DNA from: Leptolyngbya sp. NIES-2104
GTDB lineage: Bacteria; Cyanobacteriota; Cyanobacteriia; Leptolyngbyales; Leptolyngbyaceae
Assembly: GCF_001485215.1 (NCBI RefSeq)
Contig: NZ_BBWW01000001.1
Span: 3,968,001-4,032,000 of the forward strand
Length of the DNA: 64,000 bases
Reading direction: 5' to 3'
The notes under the pieces were generated by a model. It saw only the letters and a list, made by a program, of their open reading frames with translations, had not been told where the DNA came from and ran no database searches. Both the position numbers and the translations under genes were made by a program. How positions within the stretch are numbered: the stretch's first letter is position 1; every line of letters begins with the position of its first letter. Positions 34,377 to 44,086 of the stretch are shown piece by piece.

Positions 34377-37300
34377 CTATCGGTACAACCAAACCCGCAG
34401 CAATGACAATAACTGCTCTGTATCTACAGGTTTAGTAATATAGTCAGATGCGCCTGCTTCAATACATTTTTCTCGATCGCCCTGCATCGCCTTTGCCGTT
34501 AGCGCAATGATCGGCAGCGATCGAAATTGTTGCTGCTGACGAACCGATCGCGTCGTCTCATATCCGTCCATTTCCGGCATCATAATATCCATTAACACCG
34601 CATTGATATCTGGGTTCGCTTTCAGTGCTTCAATGCCTTCACGCCCATTCTCAGCGTAAAGAACTTCCATCTGGTGACGCTCCAGTAAGCTGGTTAATGC
34701 AAAAATGTTTCGGACATCATCATCGACAATCAGCACTTTCTTATTTGCCAACACCGAATCGACTTGATGTAAGTCTTCGAGAATTTGACGTTTTGGTTTG
34801 GGTAAATTGGCTTGAATCCGGTGCAGGAACAATGCAGTTTCATCCAATAAGCGCTCTGGCGATCGTACATCTTTGATAATGATCGTTTCTGCCAAACGCT
34901 TTAGTTGAGTTTCTTCGGGTCTTGTGAGTTCTTTTCCGGTGTAAATGATGATCGGAATTTTCGATAAAGCTTCGTCTTGTTTAATCTGCTCGATGAGGTC
35001 AAAGCCGCTCATATCCGGCAATCCCAGATCCATCACAACACAATCAATCTGTTGTGACTGTAGAGTCTTTAGAGCATCTTTCGCGGTGTAAGCTGCAATG
35101 CTCTTCACATCTCCATTGCCAATCAAATCGATGATGCTTTGAGCTTGCACCTGATCGTCTTCGATCACTAATAAGTTCTTCACTCGTCGATCGATAAACG
35201 TCTGAATCTCATCAAACAACTGATTGAGATCATCCGACGACACAGGTTTCTGAAGATATGCGATCGCGCCAAGCTGCAATCCGCGCTGCTTCTGATCATC
35301 GCTCGATAAAATATGAACCGGGATATGTCGCAGTTCTGGATCGTGTTTTAAGCGATCGAGGACTGTCCAGCCATCCATATCCGGTAGATGCAAATCGAGC
35401 AGAATGGCACGCGGTTTAAACTGTTGAGCTAGTGCAAGCCCGGTTTGACTTCTCAGCGCTGACAACACTTTGAAGCCTTGTTGACGTGCAATATCTGTGA
35501 GAATTCTGACGAAGTTCACATCGTCTTCGATGATCAAGAGAACGCGATCGCTCTGATGAATTGAGGCGCGATCGTCTGGAACTTCTGAAGGGAGATTTGG
35601 CGGCACCAACGGACGAGGAGCAACGGGAACAGAACTTGTGGTTACAGGTGCAACCGATCCCGGATCTGAAACTGCTATCTGAGGTAGGTAGAGCGTGAAT
35701 GTACTTCCTTGATCGACTTCGCTACTCACTTGAATCGAGCCACCTAAGCGATGCGCTAATTCTCGACTAATCGACAATCCTAAGCCTGTTCCGCCATATT
35801 TTCGGCTAGTGGTACCATCGACTTGCTGAAACGCTTCAAAAATTAACTGCTGCTTTTCTCGCGGAATACCAATTCCCGTATCTTTCACCGCAAAGAAGAT
35901 TTTTTGATCTGGCGTTGACCCGATTTGAACAGTTACACTGCCTTGCTCAGTGAACTTAAACGCATTCGCTAATAAGTTCTTGAGAATTTGCTGAAGTCGT
36001 TTGCTATCGGTCGAAATCACTTCTGGAGTCTGCGGATCACGCTCGATCGAGAAATCCAATCCTTTACCACTTGCAATCTGCCGGAATGAGCGATCGAGAT
36101 TCATCTGCAAATCCGTCAGATTCAGCGGTTCAACATCAAGCGTAATCGTTCCCGATTCAATCTTGGCAAGATCGAGAATGTCATTGATCAAATTCAGCAA
36201 GTCATTACCCGAAGAATAGATCGTTCTACTATATTCGACTTGTTTTTCAGTTAGATTATGCTCGGCATTGTCGCTGAGAATCTTTGCCAGAATCAGCAAA
36301 CTATTGAGCGGTGTTCTTAATTCGTGCGACATGTTCGCGAGAAACTCAGACTTGTAGCGAGATGAGATTTCTAGCTGTTCGGCTTTCTCTCGCAGTGCCA
36401 GCATTGCTTGATCGATTTCATCGTTCTTTTGTTCAACTTCGCGCTTCTGTGCTGCTAATAGTTCAGCTTTTTCTTCAAGCTCTTCATTCAGTTGCTGTAG
36501 CTCTTCGTTAGAAACTTTGAGTTCTTCTTGTTGTTCTTGCAAACGCAGTTCTGATTCTTCTAAGGCGCGGGCTTGTTCCTGAAGCTGACGATTACTCTGA
36601 TGCAGTTCTTCCTGCTGGCTTTGCAGTTCTTCTGCCAGTGATTGGGATTCTTGAAGAAGCTGTTGAGTTTTCGCATCTGCCGCGATCGCTCTTAACACCA
36701 CCCCGATCGTTTGCGCCAATCGATCGAGCAACGTTATCTGAAGTTCAGTGAATGCCTGAAACGATGCCAGTTCAATCACTGAAACGACATCGTTCTCAAA
36801 CAATACAGGTAAAACAATCACGTTCAAGGGAGCCGCTTCTCCCAAGCCCGATCGAATCCGAATATAATCGCTTGGAACATGCGTTAAAAGAATGCGTTGT
36901 TTTTCTAAAGCACACTGTCCGACCAAGCCTTCACCTAAATGAAACTGATTCGAGAGTTGTTTGCGCTCTTGAAACGCATAGCTACTTAAGAGCTTTAACA
37001 CCGGAGCCGATTGCTCTGCATCCATCACATAGAATGCACCATACTGTGCACCTACGAGCGGTGCTAAATGCGACAACATCAACCGCGAAACCGTTTCTAA
37101 ACTGCGCTCTCCCTGAATCAGATGCCCGAATTCGGCTAGATTGGTTTGCAGCCAACTTTGTCGATCGCTCTTTTCCAAGCTCACTCGCAAGTTCTCAACC
37201 ATCTGATTGAACGATCGCGTTAGAATCCCCACTTCATCTTGGCGATCGAGCGCTGGCAGTTGTGCCGATAAATCTCCATCTGCGATCCGTTCTGCCGTTT

Positions 37301-37955
37301 GTGACACTCGATCGAGGGGTTTGGAGATGTGACGATTCAGCAGAAATGCCAGCACTGCAAGCACTGCAAATCCTAATGGAATTCCATACAGCAAGCTATT
37401 GAGCGTATTTTGTCCAGCGAGACTGGCGGCGTTCGATCGCTGGTCGAGCAAAATTTGTTCCCGCCCTTTCATTTGAGTGATGATGCTTTCAATCTGTTTC
37501 ATCACTGGAATGGCATTCGGAATCGAGTCGGTACGAATTGATGCTTGAAATCCTTGAGTATCTCTTACTTTTAGCCGCTGTTCCATAATGGACATTCGTT
37601 GATCAATCAACGGCTTTAACTGTTCAAGGCTTCGCTGTTGGGCGGGATTATCTGAGGTAAGCTGCCGAACTGAAGCAACTCTCTGATCAAGCACGGATCG
37701 AGCCGTATTGTAGGGAGCCAAAGACTGAAGATCGGGTCTTAGAAGATACCCTCGCTGAGCGCTTTCCGCGTCTTTAATTACAGAATAAATTCCGTCTAGC
37801 TCATCTAGAACCCGGTAGGTATGTGCGACCGACTCAGAAGTATCAATCAGTTGCCGCGTTCCTCGATATGAAATAAACCCGATCGCTGCGAAAACCGCCA
37901 ACCCAATCCCAAAGGTCGCACCGATCTTTGTGCCAATTCGTAAGCGTTTCAACAT
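34377..37955 (-). CDS. hybrid sensor histidine kinase with three receiver domains
   Basis: About 1192 residues. ATG at 37955 is chosen over 38018 because it starts at MLKRLRIGTKIGATFGIGLAVF, the first membrane segment. Order: membrane segment, CHASE3-like periplasmic region (AESAQRGYLL), second membrane segment, HAMP, GAF (about 280-430), long glutamine/glutamate-rich coiled coil, HisKA with H544 in ANMSHELRTPLN, HATPase (DTGIGIPREKQ, GTGLGLSI), then three receivers (LLDLHLPDMDG, VMDLGLPDMSG, LMDIMMPEMDG). No output domain is present, so the phosphate is probably passed to a separate regulator. Confidence 0.95.
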   Translation of the reverse strand: MLKRLRIGTKIGATFGIGLAVFAAIGFISYRGTRQLIDTSESVAHTYRVLDELDGIYSVIKDAESAQRGYLLRPDLQSLAPYNTARSVLDQRVASVRQLTSDNPAQQRSLEQLKPLIDQRMSIMEQRLKVRDTQGFQASIRTDSIPNAIPVMKQIESIITQMKGREQILLDQRSNAASLAGQNTLNSLLYGIPLGFAVLAVLAFLLNRHISKPLDRVSQTAERIADGDLSAQLPALDRQDEVGILTRSFNQMVENLRVSLEKSDRQSWLQTNLAEFGHLIQGERSLETVSRLMLSHLAPLVGAQYGAFYVMDAEQSAPVLKLLSSYAFQERKQLSNQFHLGEGLVGQCALEKQRILLTHVPSDYIRIRSGLGEAAPLNVIVLPVLFENDVVSVIELASFQAFTELQITLLDRLAQTIGVVLRAIAADAKTQQLLQESQSLAEELQSQQEELHQSNRQLQEQARALEESELRLQEQQEELKVSNEELQQLNEELEEKAELLAAQKREVEQKNDEIDQAMLALREKAEQLEISSRYKSEFLANMSHELRTPLNSLLILAKILSDNAEHNLTEKQVEYSRTIYSSGNDLLNLINDILDLAKIESGTITLDVEPLNLTDLQMNLDRSFRQIASGKGLDFSIERDPQTPEVISTDSKRLQQILKNLLANAFKFTEQGSVTVQIGSTPDQKIFFAVKDTGIGIPREKQQLIFEAFQQVDGTTSRKYGGTGLGLSISRELAHRLGGSIQVSSEVDQGSTFTLYLPQIAVSDPGSVAPVTTSSVPVAPRPLVPPNLPSEVPDDRASIHQSDRVLLIIEDDVNFVRILTDIARQQGFKVLSALRSQTGLALAQQFKPRAILLDLHLPDMDGWTVLDRLKHDPELRHIPVHILSSDDQKQRGLQLGAIAYLQKPVSSDDLNQLFDEIQTFIDRRVKNLLVIEDDQVQAQSIIDLIGNGDVKSIAAYTAKDALKTLQSQQIDCVVMDLGLPDMSGFDLIEQIKQDEALSKIPIIIYTGKELTRPEETQLKRLAETIIIKDVRSPERLLDETALFLHRIQANLPKPKRQILEDLHQVDSVLANKKVLIVDDDVRNIFALTSLLERHQMEVLYAENGREGIEALKANPDINAVLMDIMMPEMDGYETTRSVRQQQQFRSLPIIALTAKAMQGDREKCIEAGASDYITKPVDTEQLLSLLRVWLYR

Positions 37956-38061
37956 TTCTGATTCATATCGATCGTGCGTCCGATGATGATTGTCTAATGC
38001 ACAGCAAAATCGATACATCTAGCCACAGACAGAGGGATGAGATTGTCTCATCCCTGAGCCT

Positions 38062-38469
38062 TTATTCGGGCTTGAATTCAAGCGCGACACCATTCATGCA
38101 GTATCTCAATCCAGTCGGGCGAGGACCATCTTCAAAGACATGTCCCAGATGTCCACCACATTTTGCACAATGAACTTCGACCCGCGTCATAAAGAGCGAT
38201 CGATCGACGTTCGTTTCGATCGCTTCTTCTAATGGCGCATAAAAGCTGGGCCAACCTGTGCCACTGTTGAATTTCGTTTCAGATGAAAACAGAGGCGTTC
38301 CACAACCTGCACAGGCGAAGGTTCCTTTACTATATTCCTTGTCGAGTGGACTCGTTCCCGCCCGTTCTGTCCCGTGTTGGCGTAACACTCGAAACTGGTC
38401 TGGGTTGAGTGTTTCTTTCCACTCATCTTCGGTTTTATTAATCTCAAACTGATTGTTTTGAGTGTTCAT
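38062..38469 (-). CDS. msrB: peptide-methionine (R)-S-oxide reductase
   Basis: A 135-residue enzyme that reduces the R form of oxidised methionine in proteins. Two zinc-binding pairs are visible (CAGCG and [12 protein letters not shown]), with [10 protein letters not shown] between them. The catalytic cysteine is in [13 protein letters not shown]. No signal peptide, so it is cytoplasmic. It is a single-gene unit, 92 bases after the kinase start region. Confidence 0.96.
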   Translation of the reverse strand: MNTQNNQFEINKTEDEWKETLNPDQFRVLRQHGTERAGTSPLDKEYSKGTFACAGCGTPLFSSETKFNSGTGWPSFYAPLEEAIETNVDRSLFMTRVEVHCAKCGGHLGHVFEDGPRPTGLRYCMNGVALEFKPE

Positions 38470-38586
38470 CGTGGCAATATTTTTTCTATTGTTTCTTTCT
38501 TAATTTTAACAAATTTCCCCCGAAAGCCAGAAGTAAACCGAAGTCCGATCGCGCTCTTTATGAAGTGATTTATTTCGAGTATCGTT

Positions 38587-39672
38587 ATGTTCAAAAGACT
38601 TCTAGGATTGCTCGGTGTGTTGCTGCTCGGTTTTGGGTTGCCTGCAAATGCGGCTCCGTTTGGGGCGGATGAAAATTTTGTCACGGCTGCGATCGATAAA
38701 GTGGAAGCAGCGATCGTTCAGGTGAATGTGTCTCGTAATTTGGGCGGAGAAGTACCGGGAGCCTTAAGACCGTTTTTAGGAAATCCTCAAAACGGCGCAT
38801 CTTCACGAGTGTTACGGGGATTAGGTTCGGGCTTTGTCATTGATCAGAACGGCAAGGTTTTGACCAATTCGCATGTCGTCGATAATGCGGACACCGTGAC
38901 GGTTTCATTTCAAGATGGACGAGTGTTAGAAGGAAAAGTGTTAGGCAAAGATCCGGTGACAGATGTCGCGGTGATTCAAGTGCAAGCGGATAACTTACCG
39001 ACTGTGAGGCTGGGAAATTCAGATAATGTGCGTCAGGGACAATGGGCGATCGCGATCGGGAATCCGCTAGGTCTGCAAGAAACGGTGACCGTGGGCGTAA
39101 TTAGTGGAACTGAGCGATCGAGCGTTGATATTGGGGTGCCTGATAAGCGGGTCGGATTTATTCAAACCGATGCGGCAATCAATCCCGGAAATTCAGGAGG
39201 TCCTTTACTGAACGCGAATGGTGACGTGATTGGAATCAATACCGCCATCATTCAAGGAACGCAAGGATTAGGATTTGCAATTCCGATTAATACGGCTCAA
39301 AAGGTGGCACAGCAATTAATTGCAACCGGAACCGCAACCCACCCCTATATCGGTGTGCAATTGGTAGCACTCGATCCGAATGTGAAGGATTTTATTAATC
39401 GTGCGCCGAATAGCAAGATGAAAGTAGAAGACGATCGCGGAATTTTAGTTGTGGGAGTGGGTCGCGGAACTCCAGCCGCCAAAGCAGGATTGAAAGCCGG
39501 AGATGTCATTCAATCGATCGACGATCAGCCGATTCAGAATGTGAAAACGATTCAGCAATTGGTTGATGACGCGGGAGTTGATGGCAGATTGACGATCGAG
39601 GTGAAACGCAGCGATCGAACGGTGGCATTAACGATTTCACCGGAACAATTACCTGCGGTTGAAACGCAATAA
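38587..39672 (+). CDS. HtrA/Deg family serine protease (HhoA-like)
   Basis: A 361-residue protein. A signal peptide (about residues 1-22, cleavage after ANA) is followed by a trypsin-like domain with catalytic H in LTNSHVVDNADTV, D in DPVTDVAVIQV and S in NPGNSGGPL. One PDZ domain spans about 260-355 (GILVVGVGRGTPAAKAGLKAGDVI). Signal peptide plus a single PDZ domain is the layout of cyanobacterial HhoA/HhoB/HtrA, which handle damaged proteins in the periplasm or thylakoid lumen. Which of the three it is cannot be told. Confidence 0.94.
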   Translation: MFKRLLGLLGVLLLGFGLPANAAPFGADENFVTAAIDKVEAAIVQVNVSRNLGGEVPGALRPFLGNPQNGASSRVLRGLGSGFVIDQNGKVLTNSHVVDNADTVTVSFQDGRVLEGKVLGKDPVTDVAVIQVQADNLPTVRLGNSDNVRQGQWAIAIGNPLGLQETVTVGVISGTERSSVDIGVPDKRVGFIQTDAAINPGNSGGPLLNANGDVIGINTAIIQGTQGLGFAIPINTAQKVAQQLIATGTATHPYIGVQLVALDPNVKDFINRAPNSKMKVEDDRGILVVGVGRGTPAAKAGLKAGDVIQSIDDQPIQNVKTIQQLVDDAGVDGRLTIEVKRSDRTVALTISPEQLPAVETQ

Positions 39673-39723
39673 ATCGAATTGCCCGACGATTTCCATCCAA
39701 CGATTTCGCGTTTACCCAACGCC

Positions 39724-39772
39724 GTAGAGACGCGAACACGCAGTGCAGCGAAGCTCCTAATCGCGTCTCTAC
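39724..39772. repeat. GTAGAGACGCGA inverted repeat, long-loop form
   Basis: GTAGAGACGCGA at 39724-39735 and its exact inverse at 39761-39772 enclose a 25-base loop. It is the same family as the compact palindromes at 52172-52199 and 55446-55473 but has an insertion in the centre. It lies between two convergent genes, where it could also end transcription. Confidence 0.85.
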
Positions 39773-39801
39773 CAGGGTTTTTGTGATCGCCAAATTTCTA
39801 A

Positions 39802-41034
39802 TTACCGTAATTCCGCCGCCGCCTGTGCGATCGCGCCTAATTGCAATCCGGGCGGGTAGGCTCCTTCTTCCTTAATTTGTTTGATCGCCGCATCCGAAAT
39901 TCTCAAATTCATCTTCAGCGCGATCGCTTTTACAATATCGCCCCGATCAATCACACCCGAAACGGCTCCCGCTGGCGATAACACCGTCACCCGCGCCAAA
40001 CTCTGGTTCTCCAACATCTGGATAATTTCAACGATCGAGGTCGATTCCTGCACCGTTGCAACTTCCGTCAACGGATGCACAATGTCCAGAAGCGTTCTCG
40101 TTTCCCATTCGCTCCGCTCGATCCGCTGAAGATCCTCAGCATTCACGACTCCCCGATATCGCCCATTCGATGCCGCATAATAAATCGGGGCGCGAACATC
40201 ACTAATCAAATAATCATCCGCAAATTTCCGCAGCGGCATTCCCGCATCCAGCACCCGAAAATCACGAGTCATCGCATCTTCAGCCTTCACCTTCAGCATC
40301 GCTTCTTGCAGTTCTGTAATGCGATCGTAGGCACTCGCATTCTGCACTACAAACCAACCGATCAACGCTGCCCATAATCCAGTTCCAGCCCCTAAACCGG
40401 GCATTCTCACAAGACCAAACACAACCGCTGTACCCCAGACGATCGCGATCGTTCCCAAGAATCGACCGATTTTCGCGGCAGTCCGAATGCCTTTAATCTG
40501 GCTACCGGTCAGTTTCCAAACGATCGTTTTCAAGACCTGTCCCCCATCCAGCGGCAAGGCAGGGATCATATTAAACAGCGTCAACAGCAAATTAAGCGCC
40601 GCTAAATCTCGCACCATGACACTCAGCGGCATTTCTGTATTCGGAGCGAATACCGTGACCAGAGTCAGCAAAAGAAAGATTGCAAAGCTGACGGCTGGAC
40701 CTGCGATCGCCACTTGGAACGCTTTGCCGGGAGTTTTCGGCTCTTGAGCGATCGAGGCAATTCCGCCAAAGAAGAACAGTGTAATCGACTGTACTTGAAT
40801 GCCTTGAAATTTCGCCACCAAACTGTGACCTAATTCATGCAGCAGCACCGAGGCGAATAAAGCCAACGCCATTGCGAATCCTGTGCCCCAAGCTACCGGA
40901 GTGCCCCAGTCGGGATAGCGCACTTGCCACCGGAGGGCATTGCCCAAAGTGACAATCACAAGGATAAAAAACCAGGACGGGTCAATCAGCAATGGAATGC
41001 CAAAGAGTGACCCAACTCGCCAACCGGATTGCAT
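39802..41034 (-). CDS. site-2 protease family (M50) metalloprotease with CBS domains
   Basis: A 410-residue membrane protease. HELGH at 66-70 and NMIPALPLDGGQVL with D163 supply the zinc ligands. About six hydrophobic segments form the first 240 residues. The last 150 residues hold a pair of CBS repeats (TRDFRVLDAGMPLRKFADDYLIS and LARVTVLSPAGAVSGVIDRGDIV), which usually sense adenine nucleotides. This is the SpoIVFB-like S2P layout. Proteolysis within the membrane of a regulatory protein is the likely job; the target is unknown. Confidence 0.94.
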   Translation of the reverse strand: MQSGWRVGSLFGIPLLIDPSWFFILVIVTLGNALRWQVRYPDWGTPVAWGTGFAMALALFASVLLHELGHSLVAKFQGIQVQSITLFFFGGIASIAQEPKTPGKAFQVAIAGPAVSFAIFLLLTLVTVFAPNTEMPLSVMVRDLAALNLLLTLFNMIPALPLDGGQVLKTIVWKLTGSQIKGIRTAAKIGRFLGTIAIVWGTAVVFGLVRMPGLGAGTGLWAALIGWFVVQNASAYDRITELQEAMLKVKAEDAMTRDFRVLDAGMPLRKFADDYLISDVRAPIYYAASNGRYRGVVNAEDLQRIERSEWETRTLLDIVHPLTEVATVQESTSIVEIIQMLENQSLARVTVLSPAGAVSGVIDRGDIVKAIALKMNLRISDAAIKQIKEEGAYPPGLQLGAIAQAAAELR

Positions 41035-41130
41035 GAATGGTTATTCCAAAAGCATCTATATCCAGCATAAGAGAAGAAAAGAATGTAGCGCGGGTGAGAT
41101 AACCCAACCTCGCAAAAGTTTAAATTCAAT

Positions 41131-42270
41131 TCAGCTTTCAGAGACTTTGGACAGTTCATCAGAGCGCGAAGCACTCATCGTCAGCGCATCGCCAGAAACA
41201 ACGATCGTAGAATGAGGTGCTCTTAAAGACACCAATATACTCTTGACGACAACCGCGATCGGCACCGCAACGACAACCCCCAGCAATCCACCGACCCGCG
41301 CCCCCATCAAAATCGAGATGAATACCCAAACTGGATTCAGTCCGGTAAAGCTTCCCAAAACTCTTGGCATAATCAGATTTTCAATAATCTGCTGCACGAT
41401 CAGCGCCGCAATTAAAACCTCTACACCCAATCCAATATCGCGCAGTGCCACCAGCAACGAAACAACCGCAATTCCAACCGAGCCACCGAATGGAATCAGC
41501 GCCATTGTCCCGATCGTCAATCCAAACAGTAATCCAAACGGAACGCGCAACGTGAGAAATATCACAGTCAGCACAAATCCCATCGAAGTCGATGAAATCA
41601 ACTGACTAAAGAAGAAATTCTGAAAACTCAGGCGCAATGTTTCTGTGAATGAATCTCTGATGCGATCGGGCAACCATTCGACCAAACTTTCCCACAGTCG
41701 ATCGCAATGCTGGAGTAAATAAAACGTGAGGACTAACGTTAATAGAAAATCAAGCAAACTCGTAACGGTAATGACCGCTAACCCAAGAATATCTCCGGCT
41801 AATCGCTGTAATTGAGTCTTGACCGGGGATGTGATTTGATCTGCCAACACATCGAGACTCACTGGAAATCCAGCTTTTTCAATTTGATCATTGAGTAGAA
41901 TCAATTGTCGCTGTCCCGAATCGATCCAATCTGGCAATCGAATCACGAGTTGCTGAGCTTGCTGGAGGGCTAATGGAACGAGTGTCACCCCGATCGCTAA
42001 TAGGACTGAAATGGTGAACAGAAAGACGATAATAGCGGCTCGTCCTCGTGTTGTGCCATGTTGCTGCATGTAGCTGACGGGATAATTCAGCAGAAAAGTC
42101 AGCAACGATGCGCCAACGACGATCGCTAAAAGCGAATGAAAGTAGCTAAAAATCGACGAAAACGCCCACGCATTCAGCACCACTAGCGGTACGAATGTGG
42201 CAACGAGAATCGCTTTTGACACGGGAGATAAGGACTCCCACCAAATCCATAGCTTATTGCGATGAGGCAT
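41131..42270 (-). CDS. AI-2E family transporter
   Basis: A 379-residue membrane protein with about eight hydrophobic segments arranged as in the PerM/YdiK/AI-2E family: a pair at the N-terminus, a long soluble loop (about 100-180), then the rest. GGSVGIAVVSLLVALRDIGLG and QQIIENLIMPRVLGSFTGLNPVWVFISILMGARVGGLLGVVVAVPIAVVVK are strong family blocks. Family members have been linked to autoinducer export and to sodium/proton exchange. No specific role here. Confidence 0.92.
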   Translation of the reverse strand: MPHRNKLWIWWESLSPVSKAILVATFVPLVVLNAWAFSSIFSYFHSLLAIVVGASLLTFLLNYPVSYMQQHGTTRGRAAIIVFLFTISVLLAIGVTLVPLALQQAQQLVIRLPDWIDSGQRQLILLNDQIEKAGFPVSLDVLADQITSPVKTQLQRLAGDILGLAVITVTSLLDFLLTLVLTFYLLQHCDRLWESLVEWLPDRIRDSFTETLRLSFQNFFFSQLISSTSMGFVLTVIFLTLRVPFGLLFGLTIGTMALIPFGGSVGIAVVSLLVALRDIGLGVEVLIAALIVQQIIENLIMPRVLGSFTGLNPVWVFISILMGARVGGLLGVVVAVPIAVVVKSILVSLRAPHSTIVVSGDALTMSASRSDELSKVSES

Positions 42271-42380
42271 GATGCAACAACGAACGACAGGAATTCACGA
42301 GAGCGTTTTGGGCAGTCTCTAGATATTATTATCGCGCTTTGGTTTCGGTTCATCTTCCTTTCGCCGTGATTCCTTGTGTT

Positions 42381-42737
42381 ATGAATGACTTCGATCGCTT
42401 AGAACCAGATGCAATTCGGCATCTGCGGCTATTTTTCTATCTCTTGCCCGTGTTTGGATTTTTCCCAGCGGTGTGGACGTTGTATCGTCGATCGGGAAGT
42501 CGGCAAGAACGGGTTTTGAGTCGATTTGTGGTGAAATTTGCGCTGGGCTGGTTGATTCTCTACGGATTGATGGGCGCGAGTGCGTTCACGTCCGAATCTG
42601 CTCAGTTGCCGCTCCTTTTAACCGCGAGTTTTATGACTTCGGGTTATTTTGTGCTGAATCTCTTTCTGATGGTGCGACTGTGGCAACGAAAAACGATCGC
42701 ACTTCCACTTATCGGGAAAGTCGGGCGATTGCTTTAA
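42381..42737 (+). CDS. conserved small membrane protein
   Basis: A 118-residue protein with three or four hydrophobic segments. ATG at 42381 begins MNDFDRLEPDAIRHLRLFFYLLPVFGFFPAVWTLY; an earlier in-frame start at 42339 is less likely. The RLEPDAIRHLRLF leader looks like that of a conserved cyanobacterial family of unknown function. The last 29 bases overlap the convergent AAA gene. Confidence 0.7.
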   Translation: MNDFDRLEPDAIRHLRLFFYLLPVFGFFPAVWTLYRRSGSRQERVLSRFVVKFALGWLILYGLMGASAFTSESAQLPLLLTASFMTSGYFVLNLFLMVRLWQRKTIALPLIGKVGRLL

Positions 42738-44049
42738 GAATGTGATTGAGTTCGATCGTGGGTGAATTTTGAGATAAGGCTTCGATCGCTGAAATCTGAG
42801 CAATTTCTCGAATTTCTCCACCTGTGAGCGCGTATTTCTTGGCTAATGGTTTCCAATCGATTTGAGCGATCGAAGTTTCTTTCGGAAAAGCTTGCTGCCA
42901 AAGTTGAATTCGGGCGGTTGTATCGGGCTTGGGAAATTCGATCGTAAAATCAATCCGTGACCTTAAAGCGCTTGGAATCGCCAATCGATGCCGCACACTA
43001 AAGCAAGTTAAACCATTTCGAGATTCAATCAGTTCAAGCACTTTTGCGATCGGAGCCGATCGAGTTAACCATCGTTCTGCTGATTTGATCAATAACAGCG
43101 GTTGATCGATTAAATCTTCCGTCGGTTCATCAACGATCGCTAAATCAATCTCAGTTAACGGCAATCCTAATTTTTGAGCGATCGATTGAATGGCGATCGT
43201 TTTCCCGGTTCCACTGGCTCCAATTAATAATGCTGTGATTCCTTTTGATTGTCTAAATCCCCATTCTCGCAGTTGAGACGTAAACCGAATTTGATCATAA
43301 ATCTCTTCTAACTGAGCTTGAACCGTTTCAGGCAGCACGAGATTGATCGATTGTTTCTGCGATCGATTAATTGCTACAGGTACTTCCAGCGAAACTAACT
43401 CCTCTAGTGCCGCTAAATCTACAGGTTCGCTCAAAAGATAATTCACGCACTCATTAGAAAGCTTTAACGATCGGGATAAAAACATTGATCGATCATTCTC
43501 TTCCACTTCAATCAATCCCGATTTCATCAATCGACTCGAATCAATCAAGTTCGATCGTACTGTCCGCCATTCCGCATCATTTCGACAAAGCAACCGGAGA
43601 ACTAAATCGATCGTCGGTCGTTCCAAGACATCCTGACCGCTCTGCAAATATCCAAACAATTGAGCGTAACGGCGATGCACTTCAGGCGCGAGCGCAATCA
43701 GGATAATATTTTTCTCAGATGTCGTGAGATTTAGGCGATCGCATAACAGCGGTAACGCGAGTCCAATCCCTCGTTGCCGACTCGCTTGGATTCGGGCTTC
43801 TAACTGCTGCTGATAACTTGGAGACGGCTTCGACGGTTTCACTGGAGAATCAAACGCGATCGAGTCCTCCAAACTAATCACGCCCTTCCACCAATGACTG
43901 GTTGCGTGATCGGCTTTCGTTTGTGCCACTCGCTCGATCGTTTTCGCTTCTTTTTTCTGTTTCGCTACAGCGGTCAACAACAACCGCTCTAACCAGTTAA
44001 ATTCAACTTTGAGATACGTCCAATTATCAAGAAAGGGTTCCGCAGGCAT
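42709..44049 (-). CDS. AAA-family protein with degenerate Walker B
   Basis: A 446-residue soluble protein. The N-terminal 200 residues are helical with winged-helix-like blocks (NLTTSEKNIILIALAPEVHRRYAQLFGYLQ, PTIDLVLRLL), as in the ATPases found with contractile injection systems. The AAA domain has a good Walker A (LIGASGTGKTIAI, about residue 270) and an arginine-containing ALRSRIDFTIEFPKP. Where Walker B acids should be, it reads PLLLIKSAERWL, with no DE pair, and sensor 1 asparagine is missing too. It may bind but not hydrolyse ATP. Confidence 0.82.
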   Translation of the reverse strand: MPAEPFLDNWTYLKVEFNWLERLLLTAVAKQKKEAKTIERVAQTKADHATSHWWKGVISLEDSIAFDSPVKPSKPSPSYQQQLEARIQASRQRGIGLALPLLCDRLNLTTSEKNIILIALAPEVHRRYAQLFGYLQSGQDVLERPTIDLVLRLLCRNDAEWRTVRSNLIDSSRLMKSGLIEVEENDRSMFLSRSLKLSNECVNYLLSEPVDLAALEELVSLEVPVAINRSQKQSINLVLPETVQAQLEEIYDQIRFTSQLREWGFRQSKGITALLIGASGTGKTIAIQSIAQKLGLPLTEIDLAIVDEPTEDLIDQPLLLIKSAERWLTRSAPIAKVLELIESRNGLTCFSVRHRLAIPSALRSRIDFTIEFPKPDTTARIQLWQQAFPKETSIAQIDWKPLAKKYALTGGEIREIAQISAIEALSQNSPTIELNHILKAIARLSR

Positions 44050-44086
44050 GTCTCACCGAATCGATCGCAAGTTAGAGCATGGTACT

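Noticed and set aside
36752-37210. 152-codon plus-strand frame inside the hybrid kinase
   Set aside because: Shadow of the GAF and HAMP coding region; no independent support.
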